Source of the DNA: Roseburia_D yibonii
Lineage (GTDB): Bacteria; Bacillota; Clostridia; Lachnospirales; Lachnospiraceae
Length of the DNA: 64,000 nucleotides
Direction of reading: 5' to 3'
NCBI RefSeq assembly: GCF_014297335.1
Contig: NZ_JACOQH010000001.1
Span: 310,001-374,000 of the forward strand
In this document: piece by piece, positions 25,710-32,423 of the stretch
Layout of the letters: each line of letters opens with the position of its first letter
Position numbering within the stretch: position 1 is the first letter of the stretch
Translations under genes and position numbers: made by a program
Notes under the pieces: generated by a model
The model's input: only the letters and a program-made list of their open reading frames with translations
What the model was told of the DNA's origin: nothing
Databases searched by the model: none

Positions 25710-28391
25710 TCAGAATGACAAGTCCCCGTCTTCCCGGATCTTTTTTATCTGCTCCGCCATCTTCTCGTCCAGATCGTCTAAAAGATAGGTTTTCGTTTTT
25801 TCCTGAACCTGCGCTGCCTTATGGTTTACATAATTCTCATTCATGCGTTTTTTCGCGTCCGCGATCTCCGCTTCCAGTTCCCGCGATGAGATCAGCGCGC
25901 AGCCGGCTCCCCGTATGATGATCTGTTCCAGTCCATCCGAGGTTGCCACCGTAACGCAGTATCTGCGGCCGTTTTCATGCGCAAACTTCTCGATGAACTG
26001 ATCCGCTGTCTCCGCCTCTTTCGTAAACACCACATGGATGTTGTGGTAGTCCGAGATCTCGGTCGGATGTCCCGCAACCCGGTAGGCATCAAAGACCACG
26101 ATCAGCTCGCAGCCGCGGATGCCCTGATAATCACAGAGGATATCTAAAAGCTTTCCCCGCGCCCCGTCGAGATTTACCTTTGCAAGTTCATTTAACTCGT
26201 CCCAGGCAAAGATCACATTATAACCATCAACCAGCAGGTATTCCTTTTCCTGTACTTTTTTCGCGGCACTGCGCACCACCGGATCCGCATAGACCGGTCT
26301 GGTTTTGGGTCTACTCCATTTTCTGGTACTGCCGCTTTCTTTTTTATTCGCGTGATAGGTACGGTCCAATATCGCGTCAATCTCCTCCGGATCCAGCCAT
26401 TCTTCCTCCGCATAGGCCGCCTGTTCCCTGCCCGCGCTTCCATCAAAAGACGGTTCCAAAGAGTGGTTTTCCTCTGCCTGGTTTTCGATATGCATGTAAT
26501 TTTTTACTTCCTGCCAGGGAACGATAAATCCTGCTCCATGCGCGCAGAATACGGATCCCGTCGGATTTAGCAGATCCGCCTCCGGATCATAGCCGATCTG
26601 CCCGATCACTTCCTCGGCATTATGGCAGGGGCGATACCCCGCCAGGGTAAGCGATAATCTTCCGCGTCCTCTGGTGTATGCGGTTACATCCTTTGCGTAA
26701 TCCTGCATAGTCGCTACCGGCGCGCTGCCGCTTAAATACGCTTTCCCGTCTTTTGTTTCCGGCGGCTGCATCGTGCCGTACCTGCGGTCAATGTCCGTCA
26801 TCGCCCGCCCGATCAGCTCTTCCGGGATTTCCAGCCTAAAATCATACCATGGCTCCAAGAGCACGCTTTTTGCCTGCATGAGCCCCTGCCTGAGCGCCCG
26901 GTAGGTCGCCTGCCTGAAGTCTCCGCCCTCGGTGTGCTTCACATGCGCGCGTCCCGCGACCAGCGTGATCTTCATATCCGTGATCGCGGATCCGGTCAGA
27001 ACTCCCACATGTTCTTTTTCCTTTAAGTGTGTCAGGACTAACCGCTGCCAGTTCTTTGCCAGCATATCTTCACTGCATTCTGTAAAAAACGAAAGGCCGC
27101 TGCCCTCTTCTCCCGGCTCCAGGCGCAGATGCACCTCCGCGTAATGGCGTAACGGCTCAAAATGTCCCACACCCTCCACGGTATCCGCGATCGTCTCACG
27201 GTACACGATATGTCCGGTGCCAAAATCGACCGACACCCCAAAGCGTTCCTCGATCCTCGTTTTTAAGACCTCGATCTGCACCTCCCCCATAACTTTTATG
27301 AGGATGTCCTTTGTCTTTTCATTCCATCCCACATGTAACTCCGGTTCTTCCTCCTCGATCAGCCGCAGTTTTTTCAGCATGACCGCCGCGTCCACTTCCT
27401 CCGGCAGGATCAGCCGGTACGTCAGCACCGGCTCTAAGACCGGCACGATCTTTCCTTTTTGTGTTCCAAGTCCCATTCCCGGCACGGTTTTTGTGAGTCC
27501 GGTCACTGCACAGACCATTCCAGCCTTGGCCTCATCCACCGTCTCGTACCGGTCGCCGGAATAAATACGGATCTGATCTGCCTTTTCCTCAAGTTCCGGG
27601 AACACAGTCTTCACCGGAAGGCTTCCTCCGGTCACTTTTAAAAACGTAAGCCGTTTTCCCGTCTCGTCCCGCATGATCTTAAAAACGCGTGCGCCAAAGT
27701 CCTCCGGGGACTCCGGCACACACGCGTATTTTCTTATGCCATCCAAAAACTCCTGCACGCCCTCTAACTTCAAGGCGGAACCAAAGAAACACGGAAATAC
27801 CTTCCGCCGCGCGATCATCGCGCAGATCTTCTCCTCGGATACCCGGTTCTCCGCTAAAAATTCATCCAGCGCAGTTTCCTCGCACATCGCGATATTTTCA
27901 AAAAAAGCTTCACTCTGATCGTCCGTAAAGTCCACACAGCCATCCCCAAAGCAGTCCTTTAGTTCCTCCATGCGCGCTTCACGATCCGTTCCCGGCTGAT
28001 CCATTTTATTGATAAACAAAAAGACCGGGATCCGGTATTTTTGCAGCAGACGAAAGAGTGTCTGCGTATGCCCCTGTACTCCGTCCGCGCCGCTTATCAC
28101 AAGAATGGCATAATCGAGCACCTGAAGCGTGCGCTCCATTTCCGCGGAAAAATCCACATGCCCCGGTGTATCCAAAAGCGTGATACTGAGATCTTCCATC
28201 TTTAAGAGCGCCTGTTTGGAAAAGATCGTGATCCCGCGCTTTTTTTCCAGCGCATAGGTATCCAAAAAGGCATCTCCGTTATCTACTCTTCCCACTTTGC
28301 GGATGCTCCCGCCCGTATAGAGCATCCCCTCTGACAGCGTTGTTTTCCCGGCATCTACATGTGCCAGTATTCCTACGACCAAACGTTTCAT
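25710..28391 (-). CDS. TetM/EF-G-like translational GTPase fused to a Rae1/YacP-like NYN ribonuclease
   Basis: 893 aa, about 250 longer than TetM-type ribosomal protection proteins. Residues 1-about 640 follow the TetM/EF-G layout: G1 GILAHVDAGKTT, switch KRGITIF, G3 DTPGHVDF, G4 NKMDQPGTD, then EF-G domains II-V. An acidic linker (about 640-710) leads to a C-terminal domain at 715-893 with the NYN/PIN-like motifs LLVDGYNVI, IVVFDAY, ETADQFIEK and VATSDGLEQ. These closely follow B. subtilis YacP/Rae1, an endonuclease that cleaves mRNA in the ribosomal A site. I infer one protein that docks at the ribosome by GTPase and cuts mRNA. It may also be labelled tetracycline resistance in automatic annotation; housekeeping operon context argues against a resistance gene. 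The acidic aspartates for nuclease activity are conserved. Confidence 0.9.
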   Translation of the reverse strand: MKRLVVGILAHVDAGKTTLSEGMLYTGGSIRKVGRVDNGDAFLDTYALEKKRGITIFSKQALLKMEDLSITLLDTPGHVDFSAEMERTLQVLDYAILVISGADGVQGHTQTLFRLLQKYRIPVFLFINKMDQPGTDREARMEELKDCFGDGCVDFTDDQSEAFFENIAMCEETALDEFLAENRVSEEKICAMIARRKVFPCFFGSALKLEGVQEFLDGIRKYACVPESPEDFGARVFKIMRDETGKRLTFLKVTGGSLPVKTVFPELEEKADQIRIYSGDRYETVDEAKAGMVCAVTGLTKTVPGMGLGTQKGKIVPVLEPVLTYRLILPEEVDAAVMLKKLRLIEEEEPELHVGWNEKTKDILIKVMGEVQIEVLKTRIEERFGVSVDFGTGHIVYRETIADTVEGVGHFEPLRHYAEVHLRLEPGEEGSGLSFFTECSEDMLAKNWQRLVLTHLKEKEHVGVLTGSAITDMKITLVAGRAHVKHTEGGDFRQATYRALRQGLMQAKSVLLEPWYDFRLEIPEELIGRAMTDIDRRYGTMQPPETKDGKAYLSGSAPVATMQDYAKDVTAYTRGRGRLSLTLAGYRPCHNAEEVIGQIGYDPEADLLNPTGSVFCAHGAGFIVPWQEVKNYMHIENQAEENHSLEPSFDGSAGREQAAYAEEEWLDPEEIDAILDRTYHANKKESGSTRKWSRPKTRPVYADPVVRSAAKKVQEKEYLLVDGYNVIFAWDELNELAKVNLDGARGKLLDILCDYQGIRGCELIVVFDAYRVAGHPTEISDYHNIHVVFTKEAETADQFIEKFAHENGRRYCVTVATSDGLEQIIIRGAGCALISSRELEAEIADAKKRMNENYVNHKAAQVQEKTKTYLLDDLDEKMAEQIKKIREDGDLSF

Positions 28392-28432
28392 CTGTTTCCT
28401 TCCTGCTCACACAGCTTTTGTATTGCTATTTA

Positions 28433-28837
28433 TCAACGGTCGTTCCAGTGATGGATCAGGCTTAAGATCCCATGATAGATACTACGCACCAGCGCAAATA
28501 TGAAAAACATCACAAAAAATCCGACCACACCAAACACGATATCCGCGAATTCCATATTTCCGGTATTCGTGACCTTCTGCCCGATCTCGATCGCGAATGT
28601 GATCACCAGTATCACCGTAAATACATAGATCCATGCGATCACCATGACATGCCCGGTTCTTGCCAGCCACTTAAACAGCGGGTATACAATAAAGATCAGT
28701 AACATGCCGATCGCGCCGATCACCAGAAAATGAAGCTGCTTATCTGAAAAATCATATTCATATTTATCATTCAGCCCCATGATATAATTATGTATCTTCG
28801 CGACATATTCAATCATCGCGTATAAAAACTTTTTCAA
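28433..28837 (-). CDS. Small membrane protein, possibly VanZ-like, 134 aa
   Basis: Three hydrophobic segments at about 35-55, 66-84 and 97-118, with positively charged ends. The middle region, FAIEIGQKVTNTGNMEFADIVFGVVGF, has the E-x2-Q ... D-x2-x-N/G-x2-G spacing of VanZ-like proteins, but the match is weak. It lies in a same-strand row between a polytopic membrane protein and the GTPase-Rae1 fusion, with gaps of 32 and 41 bases. The function is unknown. Confidence 0.6.
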   Translation of the reverse strand: MKKFLYAMIEYVAKIHNYIMGLNDKYEYDFSDKQLHFLVIGAIGMLLIFIVYPLFKWLARTGHVMVIAWIYVFTVILVITFAIEIGQKVTNTGNMEFADIVFGVVGFFVMFFIFALVRSIYHGILSLIHHWNDR

Positions 28838-28869
28838 ACCGTTCTCCTTCCTTTCTCACCGGACATCCC

Positions 28870-30243
28870 CTAGATCGCGGATGCCGCCATAAATCCTCCA
28901 AACAGGGAGATCACAAGCATACATGCGCCCGCAAGTCCGATTGCCTGCGCCGCCTTCGGATGTTCTTTCCACTCGGTATCATGCCACTCGATCAGTGCCG
29001 CCGCCGTCACAGCGATCGTCATATACAGATATAAAAATGTACGCGATTCCGACACAAAGATGGTCGGAGAAAATCCCATGACCACGCGGGACGCAAGTCC
29101 GATCGCAAGCAGGAAGAAGCAAAACAGAAATTCTTCCCAGGATCCCGCCACCCATGCGAGCGATACCAGGATGCACAGTAAAACAAGCAGATATAATACG
29201 AACGGCAGATAAGAATATCCCCATACATAATTATATCCGTTTATGATCTCATTTTTCTCCAGTACGCTTGCGAGTTTTGCATAATGCTCACTAAACGAAT
29301 CTCCAAAAAATGTGAGCACAGCCGTGATACATACCGGGATCAGGGACACGAAACGCTCCATAAATCCCTTCATCCGCAAAAACACCAGGACGGCCAGCAC
29401 AAGCGTGAATGCAAAAAACAGAAGATTTCCCGAAGAGATCAGGTGTTTCATGGTATCCACAAATCCAAGATCCGCCTTGTCGACCAGATTGTACATTTCA
29501 TAATTCTGCAGATAATTTGCAATCTCCTCATTCTTTCGCGCCGCGTTTCCCGGGCATTTCAGAATGAATAAAAATTCCGCAAGCCCAATCAACAGATACG
29601 GCGCCAGCACAAGCACCTGTTTTCCCTGCTTTTTCACAAAGAGGATCCACAGGAAGCATAAGCCCTCTATTCCAAGTAAAACCGCGCACATCTGCTCGGC
29701 ATTTGCCGCATAGATCATCGCCGGAAGATACAGGATGTGCATCCACCATGCCACCCGCTCACCGCGGAGTACACGCGCCGTCCCTGTAAGCACAAACACT
29801 CCGAGCGCAAGCGGCCAGATATAATTTGTTGTTGTCGCGATCCAGCCCGCGCCGCCAAGTTCCGCGAGCGGATAGATCAAAAGCAGACCGACCAGGACCC
29901 AGTTCGTGCGCGCTTTGTCTTTTGTTTTTCCAAAGACTGCGGAAAGTGAACACGCGAGCAGCATCCACATGCCCCAGTCAAGGAGCTTATACAGGCGCAT
30001 ATGTCTGGAAACATATACCAGTGCCGCCTCGATCACCAGTCTCGAGCTCCAGCCATGATAGCGGATCGTAAGATAATCCTTCAGGGAATAGGCATCGAGC
30101 TGGTTTCTGAAAAACCACATGGCATCCGTTCCCGGACCTTCCCGCATCATCCAGTGATAGATGAGCTGAACCCCGGCAAAAAACCAGAACGGAAGATATT
30201 CCTTTTTCGTAAGTTTCTTAAATAATGTCTTTAAACGTTCCAT
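28870..30243 (-). CDS. Polytopic membrane protein, DUF6056/GT-C-like, 457 aa
   Basis: About eleven to twelve hydrophobic segments spaced along the whole length, with short loops except one early extracytoplasmic loop (about 30-75) that contains acidic and aromatic residues: REGPGTDAMWFFRNQLDA. That layout resembles GT-C glycosyltransferases and the DUF6056 family, which may use lipid-linked sugars outside the membrane. No catalytic motif is certain. It begins 6 bases after the stop of the single-helix protein upstream, so it is part of the same operon and may act with it. Confidence 0.65.
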   Translation of the reverse strand: MERLKTLFKKLTKKEYLPFWFFAGVQLIYHWMMREGPGTDAMWFFRNQLDAYSLKDYLTIRYHGWSSRLVIEAALVYVSRHMRLYKLLDWGMWMLLACSLSAVFGKTKDKARTNWVLVGLLLIYPLAELGGAGWIATTTNYIWPLALGVFVLTGTARVLRGERVAWWMHILYLPAMIYAANAEQMCAVLLGIEGLCFLWILFVKKQGKQVLVLAPYLLIGLAEFLFILKCPGNAARKNEEIANYLQNYEMYNLVDKADLGFVDTMKHLISSGNLLFFAFTLVLAVLVFLRMKGFMERFVSLIPVCITAVLTFFGDSFSEHYAKLASVLEKNEIINGYNYVWGYSYLPFVLYLLVLLCILVSLAWVAGSWEEFLFCFFLLAIGLASRVVMGFSPTIFVSESRTFLYLYMTIAVTAAALIEWHDTEWKEHPKAAQAIGLAGACMLVISLFGGFMAASAI

Positions 30244-30249
30244 ATTTCC

Positions 30250-30720
30250 TTACTCCACCTCCTGATCCGGATCGATCAGTATCCGTCTTCCATTGCATTC
30301 ATACAAGAGCATCAGTTTTCCTTCCGCCTTCTTTTTATAAACCGCGCTCTTAAAGCCGCAGTAGTCATAATTATGCCCGTCATCCACATTCTCGGTGATC
30401 TCCTCACGTTCCACCGTCTCCGTCGGGAGCGCATAATAGATATTTTTTGCTTCATCATACATGAGTACCCGCATACAGGATACATTAATATCTTCCCCCG
30501 GGAGATATGCATACCCCTGCACCGAAACATAATTGTAGAAATTTCCAACCTCTTCTATCTGATATACGATCGTTCCATTGTCTGTCTCACAACCGGAAAC
30601 ATCGATCACTTTTACCCGCTGGTTCATTCCGTACAGCAACAGCAGAAAGAGTACTGCGCACACTGTAAACACTGCTGCCACAAGTGCTGCAACCTTCCTA
30701 CCCTCATATTTTTTAAACAT
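30250..30720 (-). CDS. Single-pass membrane protein of unknown function, 156 aa
   Basis: A basic N-terminus, one membrane helix (about residues 10-30, VAALVAAVFTVCAVLFLLLLYG), then a 125-residue hydrophilic domain predicted to be outside the cell. That domain is rich in beta-type residues and tyrosines and has four cysteines. No family recognised. It is the first gene after the promoter at 30771-30799 and just precedes a polytopic membrane protein. GGAGG lies about 8 bases before the ATG. Confidence 0.65.
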   Translation of the reverse strand: MFKKYEGRKVAALVAAVFTVCAVLFLLLLYGMNQRVKVIDVSGCETDNGTIVYQIEEVGNFYNYVSVQGYAYLPGEDINVSCMRVLMYDEAKNIYYALPTETVEREEITENVDDGHNYDYCGFKSAVYKKKAEGKLMLLYECNGRRILIDPDQEVE

Positions 30721-30770
30721 ACTTCATCCTCCTGTTTCCTTCCTCATTTATGGCAGAAAACGCCTTTATT

Positions 30771-30799
30771 ATAATACCGCTATGCCAGTTTTTTTTCAA
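30771..30799 (-). promoter_or_regulatory. SigA promoter for the 30.7-22.3 kb gene row
   Basis: TTGAAA (30799-30794) and TATTAT (30776-30771) are 17 bases apart on the minus strand, 50 bases before the first gene. All eight genes down to 22321 follow on the same strand with gaps of at most 51 bases. Confidence 0.65.
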
Positions 30800-30844
30800 G
30801 TTTTTCCATGCAGGCACAGCGTCCATTTTCATCCGCAATAAAAT

Positions 30845-30869
30845 AAAGTGTGCGCTTACCGCACACTTT
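30845..30869 (-). terminator. Hairpin in the 30.8-31.0 kb element
   Basis: Perfect ten-base arms AAAGTGTGCG (30845-30854) and CGCACACTTT (30860-30869) around a five-base loop, followed on the minus strand by an A/T-rich TTTATTTTATT. It could be a terminator or part of the dispersed element. Confidence 0.5.
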
Positions 30870-30903
30870 CGCGCGCGAGCGGTATGTTCAACATAAACTT
30901 CAT

Positions 30904-30969
30904 CTCCGCGAGCTGCGCATCCCCGCGGAGCGTTTTTAAATCATAGGAAGGAATTTCCTATGATTCAAA
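30904..30969. repeat. Stacked inverted repeats including a palindrome shared with 590-608
   Basis: CTCCGCG (30904-30910) pairs with CGCGGAG (30924-30930), then AATCATAGGAA (30939-30949) pairs perfectly with TTCCTATGATT (30955-30965). The sequence from 30951 to 30969 is identical to 590-608. No frame with a ribosome site covers it; a 15-codon frame (30856-30903, minus) is too short to call. Confidence 0.55.
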
Positions 30970-31000
30970 GAAAGCCGCCCACGGTTTATCCGCAGACGGC
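30966..31000 (-). terminator. Terminator of the LacI-type repressor gene
   Basis: GCCGCCCACGG (30974-30984) pairs with CCGCAGACGGC (30990-31000), allowing G-U pairs, followed on the minus strand by TTTCTTTG. Confidence 0.65.
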
Positions 31001-31020
31001 ATAAAGTTCTTCTTATTTTA

Positions 31021-32040
31021 TTAAGTTTTCGGCGCATCCCCTACTGACTGTCCGGGCAACAGTGTCCCCTCGATCACCACCCGCTCGATAAACGTTGTTT
31101 TCGGATTTTCGATCGCCGTGATCAGGCGTCTTGCCGCCTCTCTTCCGATCTCATCCATATTCTGTGATATGGTCGTGATCTTCGGGTGCAGTAACTGCGA
31201 CATCAGAATTCCATCGTAGCCCGCGATCGAAATGTCATCCGGGATCTTTCTGCCCGATTCAATGATCACATTTCTCCCGCCGATCAAAGAGGTGTCATCC
31301 GGGTACAGGATACAGGTTGGCGGATCATCCAGCTCAAAAAGCTCCCTGGTCTGAACCGCAGTTCCCTTCGTCTCAAGGTACGCGGCAGTCCGCACATATT
31401 CCTCCGGGACATCAAGCTTTAATTCCTCGCACACACGGTAAAAGCTCGCCAGACGGTCTTTCGTAACATAGGAATTGGTCTGCCCGTGAATGTAGGCGAT
31501 CCTGCGGTGTCCCCTGCTGTATACATAGCGGACAAGATCTTCCATTCCCTTTACATTATTCGAACATACCGCAGTGCAGTTATAATGGATATAATCGATC
31601 GTCACTTCCGGCAGATTACTGTCCATAAGCTCCATCACCTGTGGATCGTGATAATCCGCGCAAACGATCGCGACTCCGTCAAAATTGCGGTACTTGCAGT
31701 GCTCATAATAAGACATCTTTCTTTTTTCAAAAGAAGTATTTAAAAACGTGATATCATAGCCCTGCGACTCCGCCTGTGTCTTAAAACCGTTTAAAACACT
31801 CGAAAAGTATTCATGTTTTAAGCCGCTCCCGGCCTCTTCCTCAAACAGTACACCAAGACTGTAGGAACGTTTTGTTTTCAATGCCCGTGCCGCAGAATTG
31901 GGGAAATAGCCCATCTCTTTCGCCGTTTCCCGGATCCTTGCCTTGGTGCTTTCGCCAATGTCCTTCTGGTCATTGAGCGCCTTACTCACTGTGGCGGTTG
32001 AAACTCCGCATTTTTTTGCAATGTCTTTCAGTGATACCAT
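31021..32040 (-). CDS. LacI-family transcriptional repressor
   Basis: 339 aa. The N-terminal helix-turn-helix and hinge are classic: SLKDIAKKCGVSTATVSKAL, then GYFPNSAARALKTKRS. A periplasmic-binding-type effector domain follows from about residue 62 to the end. It is divergent from cellobiose phosphorylase. Identical 15-bp sites lie just downstream of its own -10 box and of the phosphorylase -10 box, so it probably represses both and responds to cellobiose or a related sugar. It is preceded by an AAGGAG ribosome site. Confidence 0.92.
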   Translation of the reverse strand: MVSLKDIAKKCGVSTATVSKALNDQKDIGESTKARIRETAKEMGYFPNSAARALKTKRSYSLGVLFEEEAGSGLKHEYFSSVLNGFKTQAESQGYDITFLNTSFEKRKMSYYEHCKYRNFDGVAIVCADYHDPQVMELMDSNLPEVTIDYIHYNCTAVCSNNVKGMEDLVRYVYSRGHRRIAYIHGQTNSYVTKDRLASFYRVCEELKLDVPEEYVRTAAYLETKGTAVQTRELFELDDPPTCILYPDDTSLIGGRNVIIESGRKIPDDISIAGYDGILMSQLLHPKITTISQNMDEIGREAARRLITAIENPKTTFIERVVIEGTLLPGQSVGDAPKT

Positions 32041-32073
32041 TTTTTACTCCTTGCGCGCCGCTTATCGCAGGTG

Positions 32074-32088
32074 CTTAATCGTTTTCGT
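32074..32088. promoter_or_regulatory. Repressor operator candidate, copy 1
   Basis: CTTAATCGTTTTCGT occurs here and identically at 32363-32377. The core AATCGTTTTCG resembles LacI-family sites. This copy lies 6 bases beyond the repressor gene's -10 box, at its transcription start. Confidence 0.7.
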
Positions 32089-32094
32089 CTTTTT

Positions 32095-32123
32095 ATTATA
32101 CGTCCATTCTCTCAAAAATGCAA
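32095..32123 (-). promoter_or_regulatory. SigA promoter of the LacI-type gene
   Basis: TTGCAT (32123-32118) and TATAAT (32100-32095), spaced 17 bases on the minus strand. Confidence 0.8.
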
Positions 32124-32313
32124 TAATAATTAGATGTTTTTATTGTATTTCACTGATTTTTCATGTGATATTTGTGCATTTTTATATGTTTACGAAACTT
32201 CTTTGCTTTTTTATCGCTCCATTTTCTGCCGCACCGTCCCTTGTCTCTTTCCACAAAAGTTTTTCTTTTTTTTGTGTAATCTGCTATTTTTCCTGTTTTC
32301 ATCCGGTTATGAA
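32124..32313. other. Pyrimidine-rich spacer between the divergent promoters
   Basis: About 190 bases, strongly T/C-rich on the plus strand, with no supported gene or hairpin. Its length and composition would allow DNA bending if the repressor bridges the two operators. Confidence 0.4.
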
Positions 32314-32342
32314 TTGCATTTTTACTTTTTCTACTATATACT
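32314..32342 (+). promoter_or_regulatory. SigA promoter of cellobiose phosphorylase
   Basis: TTGCAT (32314-32319) and TATACT (32337-32342) are 17 bases apart. The -35 box is identical to that of the divergent repressor promoter. Confidence 0.8.
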
Positions 32343-32362
32343 TGGTATCAAGAACAATATTA

Positions 32363-32377
32363 CTTAATCGTTTTCGT
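32363..32377. promoter_or_regulatory. Repressor operator candidate, copy 2
   Basis: Exact second copy of the 15-bp site at 32074-32088, 289 bp away. It starts 20 bases downstream of the phosphorylase -10 box, where a bound repressor would block elongation. Confidence 0.7.
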
Positions 32378-32423
32378 GATGTGTTGTAACATACGATTAC
32401 ATTGATATCAGGAGGATTATACT

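Noticed and set aside
25710..28391. A tetracycline-resistance gene of tetM/tetO/tetW type
   Set aside because: The GTPase part is TetM-like but the protein has a Rae1-like extension and lies in a housekeeping operon with no leader peptide, transposase or composition change.
30856..30903. A 15-codon gene in the dispersed element
   Set aside because: Too short, no spaced ribosome site, and it ends in the arm of a hairpin.
32124..32389. Plus-strand small open frame before cellobiose phosphorylase
   Set aside because: Phenylalanine/serine-rich because the region is T-rich; no ribosome site and it covers the promoter.
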